From the NCBI RefSeq assembly GCF_035117555.1, contig NZ_JAYKPK010000007.1, forward strand, positions 124,001 to 188,000: a stretch of DNA of 64,000 nucleotides, written 5' to 3'. The notes under the pieces were generated by a model. That model saw nothing but the letters and a program-made list of their open reading frames with translations. It was not told the origin of the DNA and did not search any database. The stretch is from Yoonia sp035117555 (GTDB lineage Bacteria; Pseudomonadota; Alphaproteobacteria; Rhodobacterales; Rhodobacteraceae). Positions 9,201 through 17,694 of this stretch are shown here, piece by piece. A program made the position numbers and the translations under genes. Position 1 is the first letter of the stretch. Every line of letters begins with the position of its first letter.

Positions 9201-10334
9201 ATGAATGCATCAACACTCCCCCCTACGCCCAGCCTGCATAGCCGCCCCTATGACCGCATCGCGGTGATTGGCGGCGGGGCTTGGGGCACAGCGCTCGCGA
9301 CCGTGGCGGCGACAGCCGGACGAGAGGTGATGCTCTACTGTCGGCGGGATGAAATTGCCGATGCGATCAACGCCACCCACATGAATCCCACCTATCTGCC
9401 TGATGTCGCGCTGCCGCCGCATCTGCGCGCAACGGCTGATCTGGCAACGGCGCTGGAAGGGGCTGATGCCGTCATGTTGGCGGTGCCGTCCCGCGTGATC
9501 CGCAGCGTGGCATCGGAGGTCGCAAAATGCATCGGACCCGGATTACCCGTCGCGATCTGCACGAAAGGCATCGAACCCGCATCGGGGTTGCTGATGACCC
9601 AAGTGGTCGAGGAAGAGATCGGCGATGCCCGCCTTGGTGCAATCTCCGGCCCGACATTCGCGCGTGAAACCGCACTCGGCCATCCGACAGCGGCAACGGT
9701 TGCCTTTCCCTTTACCTATGCAGATCGCCTGAACCCGCACGAAAGCGCGGCTGCGCGATTTGCGATCTCGCTCAGTTCCGCCTCTTTTCAGACCTATATA
9801 TCCGACGATCTTGTTGGTGTGGAAATTGGCGGCGCGGTAAAAAACGTGATCGCCATCGCCTGCGGGATGATGACAGGCGCCGGTTTTGCCGAAAACACCC
9901 GCGCCGTGCTGATCACCCGCGGCATGGCCGAGATGAAAGCACTGGCAGAGGCATTGGGCGGCAGACGCGAAACAGTGACCGGCCTGTCAGGCGCAGGCGA
10001 TCTGACGCTGACCTGCTCTAGTGCGACCTCTCGCAATATGTCGCTGGGCCTGCAACTGGGCCAAGGAATCCCACGCGGTGATTGTTTTGATGGACGTCCC
10101 GTTGTTGTCGAGGGCGAGGTGAACGCTGTTTCCGTCACCGATCTCGCCCGCCGGGTCGGCGTGTCGATGCCGATCTGCGAAACCGTCAACGCCATCCTGA
10201 ATGGTAACATGAACCTCAAAACCGGATTTCACGCATTGTGGACCCGCCCAATCGAAGGCGAGCCAAAAGGGCTGGAAATCCTGCTTGCAAACCCGGTTCA
10301 CATCGCCGCAACACAAGGTATCCAAAAGCTCTGA
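9201..10334 (+). CDS. gpsA: NAD(P)-dependent glycerol-3-phosphate dehydrogenase
   Basis: A 377-residue enzyme reducing dihydroxyacetone phosphate to sn-glycerol 3-phosphate. The dinucleotide-binding motif is GGGAWGTALA (24-33), and the conserved lysines are K122 (CTKGIE) and K214 (GGAVKN). It is about 40 residues longer than usual GpsA, with an extra N-terminal leader of about 17 residues and an extended C-terminus. It is followed one base later by the HAD phosphatase and then ggpS, so this copy probably supplies the glycerol-3-phosphate acceptor for glucosylglycerol synthesis. Phospholipid synthesis is likely served by a separate housekeeping gpsA. Confidence 0.88.
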   Translation: MNASTLPPTPSLHSRPYDRIAVIGGGAWGTALATVAATAGREVMLYCRRDEIADAINATHMNPTYLPDVALPPHLRATADLATALEGADAVMLAVPSRVIRSVASEVAKCIGPGLPVAICTKGIEPASGLLMTQVVEEEIGDARLGAISGPTFARETALGHPTAATVAFPFTYADRLNPHESAAARFAISLSSASFQTYISDDLVGVEIGGAVKNVIAIACGMMTGAGFAENTRAVLITRGMAEMKALAEALGGRRETVTGLSGAGDLTLTCSSATSRNMSLGLQLGQGIPRGDCFDGRPVVVEGEVNAVSVTDLARRVGVSMPICETVNAILNGNMNLKTGFHALWTRPIEGEPKGLEILLANPVHIAATQGIQKL

Positions 10335-10335
10335 T

Positions 10336-11109
10336 ATGACTGACAACATGACACAACTGGCAGACCGCCGGATGGTGCTTGCCACCGATCTAGACGGCAC
10401 GTTTCTGGGCGGCAGCGATGCCGACCGCGATCACCTTTATGAATGGGTCGAACAGAACCGCCGCACCATCGGACTGATCTTTGTCACAGGGCGCGACCCG
10501 AAATTTATCCAGGACCTTTGCGGGGCCGGTCGTATCCCTTGGCCTGATTACGTTGTCGGCGATGTCGGCACGACAATCGCACATGTCGACCCGTCCACTG
10601 GCCTGACGCCCATTGCATCGTTGGAGGCGGATATCACTGCCGCCTGGAACGATCTTGGACCGAAAGTCCGCGCCAAACTGGACGGACACGCTGGTCTGCG
10701 GCTGCAGCCAACGGAATTCCGTTACCGTGTCAGCTATTACATGCAGCCGGATGAATTTGACGATTCAGCTGTGCAGATTGTGGAAAGCCTCGGTGCCGAT
10801 GTGCTGATATCCGACAATCTGTATTTCGATGTCCTGCCGCGCGGCATCAGCAAAGGCCCGTCACTGCTGCGGCTGATCGACCACCTCGGTGTCGATGCAT
10901 CGCGTGTGCTGGCTGCAGGCGATACGTTGAACGATCTGTCGATGCTGATCGCGGGCACACCCGCTGTTGCCGTGGGCGGTTCCGAGGCTGACCTGCTGCG
11001 CGCCCTGCCCCCGTCAGACAGGATTCACCGCGCCAAGGCGATCGGAGCCGCCGGCATTCTCGAAGCAATCAGCGCGTTTGATCTGCACCCGACCCCGAAA
11101 AAGGTATAA
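10336..11109 (+). CDS. HAD-family phosphatase, probable glucosylglycerol-phosphatase
   Basis: A 257-residue cytoplasmic HAD hydrolase (subfamily IIB, like sucrose-phosphatase). Motif I is ATDLDGTF with D18 and D20, motif III lysine is K173 (GISKGPS), and motif IV is GDTLND (195-200). ATG 10336 lies one base after the gpsA stop; ATG 10348 is an alternative. The next gene, ggpS, starts two bases after its stop. In many heterotrophic bacteria this phosphatase is fused to the N-terminus of the GT20 synthase (GgpPS); here the two are separate genes in the same order. It likely removes phosphate from glucosylglycerol phosphate. Substrate is inferred from context. Confidence 0.8.
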   Translation: MTDNMTQLADRRMVLATDLDGTFLGGSDADRDHLYEWVEQNRRTIGLIFVTGRDPKFIQDLCGAGRIPWPDYVVGDVGTTIAHVDPSTGLTPIASLEADITAAWNDLGPKVRAKLDGHAGLRLQPTEFRYRVSYYMQPDEFDDSAVQIVESLGADVLISDNLYFDVLPRGISKGPSLLRLIDHLGVDASRVLAAGDTLNDLSMLIAGTPAVAVGGSEADLLRALPPSDRIHRAKAIGAAGILEAISAFDLHPTPKKV

Positions 11110-11111
11110 TT

Positions 11112-12614
11112 ATGTCATCAGATTTCGTTATCGTCTATCACCGCCAACCTTACGAAGAGGTTGAGGTCAACGGCAAAACCGAACTGCGCGAAAATTCCAG
11201 CCCCAACGGCATTGTGCCCACGCTGAAAAGCTTTTTCGGCAAGGCCGAGCATGGTGCATGGGTCGCGTGGAAACTGGCAGAGGACCCGGCCAACCCGACC
11301 TTTGAGCGGGTGATCGAGATCGACGATGCCCATGGCAAATACACCGTGTCCCGCCTGCCGCTGACCGCCGAACAGGTCAGCAGTTTCTACCACATTTCGT
11401 CGAAAGAGGCGTTCTGGCCGATCCTGCATTCCTTCAAGGAAAAGTATAATTACGACCCCGTCGACTGGCCGACCTTCCGCGAAGTGAACTGGGCGTTCGC
11501 AGAGGCCGCAGCGAACGAGGCCAGCAAAGGCGCACGGGTCTGGGTCCATGACTACAATCTATGGCTGGTCCCCGGCTATCTGCGGCAATTGCGCCCTGAT
11601 GTGGTGATATCTTTCTTCCATCACACGCCGTTCCCTGCAGCGGATATGTTCAACGTCCTGCCCTGGCGCAAGGAAATCGTGGAAAGCCTGCTCGCCTGTG
11701 ATGTTGTGGGTTTCCACATCCCGCGCTATTCCGCGAATTTTCTATCGGTGGCGAGCAGTATGTTCGACGTGACCGCCAGCGAACGCCGGCCCGTCGATCC
11801 TGATCTGATTTTCGAGGGCACGGCGCTCAGCGAACGGCGCGCCCCGACCTTGGTCGCCTATGACGGGCGTGAGATTTCGATCAGTTCCTCCGCTGTCGGC
11901 GTCGCGGTCGATTTCATCGAAGAACGGGCGAATGATCCGCAAGTGCAGGCCAAAGCACGCGAAATTAAGCAAAGCATGGACGGCGTGAAGCTTGTCATTT
12001 CTGTCGGGCGCACAGATTACACCAAAGGCGGCATCCAGCAGCTGCAAAGCTTTGAACGTGTGCTTGACGCGCATCCCGACCTGCGGGGCAAGGTGCGGCT
12101 GATGCATGTCTCTGTCAGCGCCAACCGCAATATGACCGCTTATGAAGATATCCAATCCGGGATCGAAGAAACCGCAGGCCGTATCAATGGCCGCTTTGGC
12201 ACATTGGACTGGCAACCGATCACCTTGATTTCCCGCGCGATCCCGTTTGATGATCTGATCCAGTATTATCTGGCCGCCGATGTCGCCTGGATCACGCCGC
12301 TGGCGGATGGCATGAACCTTGTTTGCAAGGAATATGTCGCCGCCCGCACCGACGAAGATGGCGTGCTGGTACTGTCTGAATTTGCCGGTGCCGCGGTCGA
12401 GCTTGGCGCAGCCGTCATCACGAACCCGTTCTCCAGCCGATCGATGGACCGCGCTATCCTGCAAGCGCTCGAAATGGAACCTGATGAGCGGCGCAACCGG
12501 ATGCGGGCTTTGCGGCAGATGGTCAAACGGTTTTCGGTATCCGCCTGGATGGCCGATCAGGAAGCCGAATTTACCGCAGCAATTGCGCGCAAAGGCGATA
12601 AAGCCAAGCCATAG
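11112..12614 (+). CDS. ggpS: Glucosylglycerol-phosphate synthase (GT20)
   Basis: A 500-residue GT20 enzyme, cousin of trehalose-6-phosphate synthase, that joins glucose from ADP-glucose to glycerol 3-phosphate. Hallmarks I recognise from cyanobacterial GgpS are YHRQPYEEV at the N-terminus, SPNGIVPTLKSFF, FYHISSKEAFWPILHSF, WVHDYNLWLVP, FFHHTPFP, and AWITPLADGMNLVCKEYV. The first two segments separate it from OtsA. The operon with gpsA and a HAD phosphatase supports the assignment. The product glucosylglycerol is an osmolyte made at high salt, fitting a marine organism. Confidence 0.9.
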   Translation: MSSDFVIVYHRQPYEEVEVNGKTELRENSSPNGIVPTLKSFFGKAEHGAWVAWKLAEDPANPTFERVIEIDDAHGKYTVSRLPLTAEQVSSFYHISSKEAFWPILHSFKEKYNYDPVDWPTFREVNWAFAEAAANEASKGARVWVHDYNLWLVPGYLRQLRPDVVISFFHHTPFPAADMFNVLPWRKEIVESLLACDVVGFHIPRYSANFLSVASSMFDVTASERRPVDPDLIFEGTALSERRAPTLVAYDGREISISSSAVGVAVDFIEERANDPQVQAKAREIKQSMDGVKLVISVGRTDYTKGGIQQLQSFERVLDAHPDLRGKVRLMHVSVSANRNMTAYEDIQSGIEETAGRINGRFGTLDWQPITLISRAIPFDDLIQYYLAADVAWITPLADGMNLVCKEYVAARTDEDGVLVLSEFAGAAVELGAAVITNPFSSRSMDRAILQALEMEPDERRNRMRALRQMVKRFSVSAWMADQEAEFTAAIARKGDKAKP

Positions 12615-12690
12615 ATCGACGGCGCAGGCATTTCGGAACGAAAGGACGACGGGCGGGGTTCCAACGACAGGAGCCAAAGGAACCCTGCCG

Positions 12691-13281
12691 ATGCCCCATG
12701 ATCACCGTCCCACGCGAACACCTGTCGAAAACGCTGGCTACGATACTTTCGTCGTGAATCTGCGCAACGCACATGCGTTGGAAAAGCAGGTGATTGCCGT
12801 TCTCGAAGCGCAGTTAAAGCAAGTCACGGCCTATCCCGATTTACATCTGCGGTTGACCCAGCACCTTGCCGAAACCCACCATCAGGTGGATCGCCTGCAA
12901 GCCACGCTGGAGGCCTGCGGCGAGGCACCGTCGCTGTTCAAAGACACGTTACTGAGTGTCATGGGAATAAGCCAGTCGTCGATGCAGGGCCTGAGCGACG
13001 ATGCCGTGCTCAAGGCAATTGCTGCCGATACGATGACCGAACATCTGGAAATCGCGACCTACCGCAGCCTGATCCTGCTGGCCCGGCTGGCAGGCAGGCC
13101 CGAGCTTTGCGCGCAGTTAGAAGAATCCTTGCAAGAGGAATTGGCGATGGCGGCATGGTTTGACCAGAACCTTGATCAGATCACCCGCCGCTACATTGAG
13201 ATGAAAGCTGCGGACCAAGCACCGCCCGCCAATCCTGCGCCACGCGCCGACAACCATCCTCACCGGCCTTCGAATATCTGA
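12691..13281 (+). CDS. DUF892 / YciF-like ferritin-fold stress protein
   Basis: A 196-residue helical protein of the DUF892 family (E. coli YciF and relatives), a di-iron ferritin-like fold tied to general stress. Helices carry the expected acidic and histidine residues (TQHLAETHHQVDRL, MTEHLEIATYR, EESLQEELAMAAWF). The open frame starts far upstream inside ggpS, but ATG 12691 has AAAGGA in front and begins the family-like sequence. The C-terminal 25 residues are Pro/Ala-rich and probably disordered. The biochemical role of the family is unknown. A zinc alcohol dehydrogenase follows, a pairing also seen in stress clusters elsewhere. Confidence 0.82.
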   Translation: MPHDHRPTRTPVENAGYDTFVVNLRNAHALEKQVIAVLEAQLKQVTAYPDLHLRLTQHLAETHHQVDRLQATLEACGEAPSLFKDTLLSVMGISQSSMQGLSDDAVLKAIAADTMTEHLEIATYRSLILLARLAGRPELCAQLEESLQEELAMAAWFDQNLDQITRRYIEMKAADQAPPANPAPRADNHPHRPSNI

Positions 13282-13361
13282 CCAAGACCCCTCCCATGCG
13301 GCTGCGGGCTCACGCTGTGTCCCCGTCCGCTGGCAATCCCCACTCCCAAGGAGAAGACCCT

Positions 13362-13412
13362 ATGCTTCATTTCATACATACCCTACCGCCTATTTTCAGC
13401 AGGCCCCGATAG
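13362..13412 (+). CDS. Possible 16-residue leader peptide coupled to adh
   Basis: AAGGAG (13348-13353) is a strong ribosome binding site eight bases before ATG 13362. The frame encodes MLHFIHTLPPIFSRPR and stops with TAG at 13410-13412, directly abutting the dehydrogenase ATG at 13413. The dehydrogenase itself has no good binding site. This arrangement suggests translational coupling or a leader-type control element, though expression is not shown. Confidence 0.4.
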   Translation: MLHFIHTLPPIFSRPR

Positions 13413-14588
13413 ATGCGCGCCCTGTGCTGGCATGGCAAAAGCGACGTGCGCGTCGATAATGTCCCCGACCCGACGATCGAACATCCCCGCGATGCTGTGA
13501 TCAAGATCACCGCCTGTGCCATTTGTGGGTCTGATCTGCATCTTTACGACGGCTATCAGCCAACGATGGAATGCGGCGACATCCTCGGGCATGAGAATAT
13601 GGGTGAGGTTGTCGCCCTTGGATCAGAGGTCACGAACTTGCAGATCGGTGACCGCGTCGTGGTGCCCTTTACGATCAGCTGCGGCGATTGCTGGTTCTGC
13701 AAGCATGATCTGTTTTCGCTTTGCGACCGGACCAATCCCAATGCTGAAATGGCCATCAAAGCCATGGGCCATTCGCCCGCCGGTCTGTTTGGGTTCAGCC
13801 ATATGTTAGGCGGCTACAGCGGTGGGCAGGCCGAATATCTGCGCGTGCCGATGGCCGACTTCGGGCCAATCAAGATCCCCGATAATGTTACGGATGAACA
13901 GGCATTGTTTCTGTCTGATATTTTTCCAACCGGGTATATGGCGGCACAGAATGCCAATATCAAAGATGGCGACACTGTCGCCGTCTGGGGCTGCGGCCCA
14001 GTTGGACAATTTGCCATCCGGTCTGCGCTGATGATGGGCGCAGGTCGTGTCATCGCGATTGATGAGGTGGCCGAGCGTCTGGCCATGGCCGAGGCCGGCG
14101 GTGCCGAGACGATCAATTTCTCAGATGTCGATGTCTACGATGAACTGATGGTCCGCACCAAGGGGCGTGGTCCCGATTCCTGCATCGACGCTGTCGGATG
14201 CGAGGCCGCACCCCACGGCGCCGTTGACGCGGTCATGGACAAGGTGAAAGCGGCGGCAATGCTGACCACCGACCGCGTGCATGTTCTGCGCGAGGCGATC
14301 TTCAGCTGCCGCAAAGGTGGAACCGTGTCGATTCCGGGCGTCTATGTCGGGATGGGTGACAAACTTCCCATCGGTGCAGCGATGAACAAAGGCCTGACCT
14401 TCAAAATGGGCCAGACTCATGTTCAGGCTTATACCAAGCCGCTGCTTGAAAAGATCGAGGCCGGCGCAATCGATCCGGGCTTTGTCGTAACGCATACCAC
14501 TTCGCTGGAAGATGCGCCGGAAATGTACAAGAAGTTTCGCGACAAAGAGGATGGTGTCATCAAGGTCGTGCTGCGACCTGGCGGCTGA
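13413..14588 (+). CDS. Zinc-dependent alcohol dehydrogenase
   Basis: A 391-residue medium-chain dehydrogenase. Catalytic zinc ligands appear as C38 (CAICGSD), H60 and E61 (GHENMG). The structural zinc is held by C90, C93, C96, C104 (SCGDCWFCKHDLFSLC). The Rossmann motif is WGCGPVGQFA near residue 190. It belongs to the glutathione-independent formaldehyde-dehydrogenase-like branch (COG1063), often found beside stress genes such as DUF892. Substrate is unknown; an aldehyde or alcohol detoxification role is possible. The start is inferred from homology, since the only strong ribosome binding site belongs to the 16-codon ORF that ends at its ATG. Confidence 0.88.
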   Translation: MRALCWHGKSDVRVDNVPDPTIEHPRDAVIKITACAICGSDLHLYDGYQPTMECGDILGHENMGEVVALGSEVTNLQIGDRVVVPFTISCGDCWFCKHDLFSLCDRTNPNAEMAIKAMGHSPAGLFGFSHMLGGYSGGQAEYLRVPMADFGPIKIPDNVTDEQALFLSDIFPTGYMAAQNANIKDGDTVAVWGCGPVGQFAIRSALMMGAGRVIAIDEVAERLAMAEAGGAETINFSDVDVYDELMVRTKGRGPDSCIDAVGCEAAPHGAVDAVMDKVKAAAMLTTDRVHVLREAIFSCRKGGTVSIPGVYVGMGDKLPIGAAMNKGLTFKMGQTHVQAYTKPLLEKIEAGAIDPGFVVTHTTSLEDAPEMYKKFRDKEDGVIKVVLRPGG

Positions 14589-14895
14589 GACGATCAAAGA
14601 AAAAAAGGTTCGGCTCAGCCGCTCGTCTTCAATCACGTGACCGGGTCCGACGGTCACGTGTCGGACAAGACAAGCCGGGAATCACACCTAAAAACAACCA
14701 AAAGTTGTTCCCACTGGTTAAATACGCCTCGTCAAAAATGGTGAAATTACGACGTTGAGCGCCGTCAAAAACGTAATTAAAGCGAACACTGGCTGCATCA
14801 AAGCATAATTGTTGTGGTGATCGGAACAATGCATCTTGCTATCAACCGGAAGGCGACTAATAAGCTGTAACCTGACGACATCTGAAAGACGCACC
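14589..14895. other. Intergenic region with overlapping inverted repeats
   Basis: No gene is seen in these 307 bases. CACGTGACC (14634-14642) and GGTCACGTG (14652-14660) form a perfect 9-base stem. A second pairing, GTCCGA (14645-14650) with TCGGAC (14661-14666), uses the loop and downstream bases, so the two hairpins exclude each other. CGGCTCAGCCG next to an A-rich run (about 14599-14625) may terminate minus-strand transcription. The right half is AT-rich and should hold the promoter of the LpxR-like gene. Confidence 0.5.
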
Positions 14896-15810
14896 ATGAT
14901 CCGCCATCTGATCGCAGCCTGCCTTGCGCTGCTTTTCGCCTCGCAAGACAGCAGCGCGCAGTCGCGTGAATACATCGGCTACGGTCGCCTGCTGACCAAC
15001 GACTTTCTTGCCCTTGACGACGACCGGTGGCGGACCGGCTCTTTCAACTCCAGCCGGATCTGGGGCTATGGCTGGGATGGTGAATTGCCACAGCAGCCCG
15101 GCGATATTCTGGAACTTCGCCTGGGCGCGCAAATCATCGCACCGGATAGCCTGGTGAAACGCGCACCGGGAGACAGACCCTACGCCGGGGTCATCACTGC
15201 GGGTTTGCATACGCATTTCATGCGCTGGGGCACCGATTTCGCAATGGGCGCTGATCTTGTCGCTATCGGGCCACAGACTCGGCTGGACAGGCTCCAAAAG
15301 GCTTTTCATGATGCAATCGGGATAAGGGCACCGTCGAAACGGATACGCGCCAATCAAATCGATGATGCGTTCTATCTTGATGTGGTGGTCGAGGCAGCAC
15401 ACGATATCGCGCTGTCGGACGTTGTGACAATGCGCCCTTTCGTTGAGCTGCGCTCTGGCGTGGAAACGATGGCGCGCGTTGGTGTGGATATGACCATCGG
15501 CGATCTGGCAAACGGCGGCTTGCGGGTGCGCGATACCGTCAGCGGTCAACGCTACACCGCGATCAGGACCAACGAGCGTGGCTTTGCGTTCCTGTTGGGC
15601 GCAGATATCGCCACGGTCGCATCAAGCGAATACTTCCCCGCATCTTATGGTGTCGCGGTAAGTGATACACGCTACCGCTATCGCGGCGGCATCCAATGGC
15701 AAACAAATCCCGCCACGATATTCTACGGCGTGACCTATCTGGGCGAGGAGTTTGAAGGTCAGCAAGAAGGCCAGTTCGTCGGATCAATCCGCGTCGATCT
15801 GCATTTCTGA
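14896..15810 (+). CDS. LpxR-like outer-membrane lipid A deacylase family protein
   Basis: A 304-residue secreted beta-barrel protein of the LpxR (DUF2219) family. ATG 14896 is followed by a signal peptide (MIRHLIAACLALLFA...) cut near SSAQS. Family segments are TNDFLALDDDRWRTGSF near the mature N-terminus and GDRPYAGVITAGL; the barrel ends in an aromatic residue (VDLHF), as outer-membrane proteins do. LpxR removes the 3'-acyloxyacyl chain of lipid A using calcium. Whether the catalytic residues are all kept was not checked, so activity is uncertain. It is a single gene, convergent with the GT2 operon. Confidence 0.78.
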   Translation: MIRHLIAACLALLFASQDSSAQSREYIGYGRLLTNDFLALDDDRWRTGSFNSSRIWGYGWDGELPQQPGDILELRLGAQIIAPDSLVKRAPGDRPYAGVITAGLHTHFMRWGTDFAMGADLVAIGPQTRLDRLQKAFHDAIGIRAPSKRIRANQIDDAFYLDVVVEAAHDIALSDVVTMRPFVELRSGVETMARVGVDMTIGDLANGGLRVRDTVSGQRYTAIRTNERGFAFLLGADIATVASSEYFPASYGVAVSDTRYRYRGGIQWQTNPATIFYGVTYLGEEFEGQQEGQFVGSIRVDLHF

Positions 15811-15852
15811 GCGCGATGAATGCCCAACGTCACATGATTGCCGATATTGCTG

Positions 15853-17691
15853 TTACGCAACCCGGACTGCTTTGTCCGGGACAATATCCCTGCGCGTGGG
15901 TCGGGCGAAGGCCAACCATTGCGGAGAGATCGTAATCGACAGCATCGATTCAAGCGTGAAATAGGCGCGCAATAGTCGGAAGATCAGATATTCCGGCACG
16001 GCAAGTACACCAATCGGCATACGGTTGAGAAGCGACGCAACCACACCGACAATCGCAGGGGCGCCGATCGCAACCGCAGCAATCGATTGCCATGGCAGGT
16101 CGCGGGTCTCGTTAAAACCGGCGATATATTCGGTCAGCCCGAACAATAGCAACGGGATCAGCATCGCACGGCGTCCGGAATTCAGCATCATATAGGGCAA
16201 GATAACCTTGCCACGCAGCGTCGGCCAGTCTGAATAGATCAGGTCGCGACACCGGGACGAGATATGATAAACCGACCGGAACCACCGCATCCGCTGTTCA
16301 CGCATGTGAATATAGCTTGCGGGGACTTCGGAAATAAAGCGAATCTTTGGATCAACCAAAAGCCTGTAGCCAAGTTCGCCGATCCTCAGGGACACATCGG
16401 TATCTTCACCGTTCATCCCTTCGACGAAGCCGCCAAGCTCCCGGACAAGATGTGTGCGGTACAAGACAAACATACCCGGCACACCGACCAGACCGTTCAC
16501 CGTCGTCAGCGCGACCGAATAAAAGCCATGTTTGACCAGAACTTCAACAAGACGGGCCCGGTCAAACAAACCACCCCCGGGCGGTAGCGGCACCCCACCC
16601 ACAACACCCACTTCAGGATCGCCGAAATTCTGAACGGCCAGAGTCAGATTGTCTTCGCCGATCTCAGTATCCGCATCAACCCGCAACAGGATATCGGTTT
16701 GCGTCATGTCCAGACCTGCATTCAGCGCATGGGACTTGCCCGGTTGGGGGATCGACACGACTTTCCCCCGCGCGGCAACGCAATGTCCAAGAGCTGTGGC
16801 AGCGATCTGCGCCGTTGTGTCATGCGAATTGTTATCAAGGATGAGAACTGTCACCTCACCGCCATAATGGATCGCCGCGCGATCAATCGCCGCGATGGTG
16901 CGGGCAATGATATATTCTTCGTTATAGGCAGGCACGATGACCGTGATTGGTGGTTTGTCCTGCGACGTTGGCCGAAACCAGCGCCCGGTCACGGACAGCA
17001 CGTATAATTGCATGAAAAACAACGGCAGCACCAGAAACACGCCGGGTCCAATACCGCCGAGCAGGGCCACCTCGCGCAGGTGATGGATGAAGGCGAAATT
17101 CTGCGCATCGATCAGATGGGCAAAGACAATGGCCAGAACCAGCGTCAGCCCAAGTTTGAACCTTGCCCGCTTTTTGCGATGTGTCACATGCGTCAGACGG
17201 ATCCGCGACGGCATCCGGCCACGTTCGACCAGCCGGATCGAGAATATGGCAAAGCCAAGCAATCCGCTGACGACTTCGCAAAATGTCAGCGTCAACGTGA
17301 TGTTCAGCAGCTTGGTGGAGGCAAAGTTAATCAGATCCAGACCACCGCAAAGCAACATATAGCTCGCGATCATATCAACGCCCAGCATGGTTCGCGCAGC
17401 CCAGTTGCCTTGGGCAAAGGCGGCAAAGGCAATGAAAAACGCGAGCGAAAACAATCGCATCGCGATGATATGCGACCCGGTATAGGCAGAAAACACCAGA
17501 TCATGGGCGGGAAACCAGATTGCAATCGGACTGCGGTTCACCAACCATAATAAACCAATCGAAACGACCACGAACAAGGCCAGAACCGCAGGGGCGCGGT
17601 ACAACGGCACCGGTCCGGTGAACCTTTGTGGCGCGCTGTCAATGGATGTGAAAACAACGCCGGACCGGTCGGCGATCGATGATGCGACCAT
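15853..17691 (-). CDS. Processive GT2 membrane glycosyltransferase (BcsA-like)
   Basis: A 612-residue inner-membrane polysaccharide synthase. Several hydrophobic segments fill residues 30-235, then comes a GT-A domain starting VIVPAYNEE (251-259). D286, the DAD motif (339-341), ED (429-430, NGEDTDVSLRIGE) and QRMRW (466-470, the QxxRW of cellulose, hyaluronan and PNAG synthases) are all present, followed by C-terminal membrane helices. Unlike BcsA there is no PilZ domain, so cyclic-di-GMP control by that route is not expected. It is the last gene of the sqdB operon and starts three bases after the BcsB-like gene ends. The polymer is unknown; the neighbour sqdB suggests sulfoquinovose is part of it. 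Confidence 0.85.
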   Translation of the reverse strand: MVASSIADRSGVVFTSIDSAPQRFTGPVPLYRAPAVLALFVVVSIGLLWLVNRSPIAIWFPAHDLVFSAYTGSHIIAMRLFSLAFFIAFAAFAQGNWAARTMLGVDMIASYMLLCGGLDLINFASTKLLNITLTLTFCEVVSGLLGFAIFSIRLVERGRMPSRIRLTHVTHRKKRARFKLGLTLVLAIVFAHLIDAQNFAFIHHLREVALLGGIGPGVFLVLPLFFMQLYVLSVTGRWFRPTSQDKPPITVIVPAYNEEYIIARTIAAIDRAAIHYGGEVTVLILDNNSHDTTAQIAATALGHCVAARGKVVSIPQPGKSHALNAGLDMTQTDILLRVDADTEIGEDNLTLAVQNFGDPEVGVVGGVPLPPGGGLFDRARLVEVLVKHGFYSVALTTVNGLVGVPGMFVLYRTHLVRELGGFVEGMNGEDTDVSLRIGELGYRLLVDPKIRFISEVPASYIHMREQRMRWFRSVYHISSRCRDLIYSDWPTLRGKVILPYMMLNSGRRAMLIPLLLFGLTEYIAGFNETRDLPWQSIAAVAIGAPAIVGVVASLLNRMPIGVLAVPEYLIFRLLRAYFTLESMLSITISPQWLAFARPTRRDIVPDKAVRVA

Positions 17692-17694
17692 GAC

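Noticed and set aside
12319..12690. Upstream extension of the DUF892 frame into ggpS
   Set aside because: It overlaps ggpS in another frame, and the DUF892 homology and a good ribosome binding site begin at 12691.
14599..14625. Short GC hairpin next to an A run, possible minus-strand terminator
   Set aside because: The stem has only about four pairs around a 3-base loop, and no minus-strand gene ends nearby, so I did not list it as a separate terminator.
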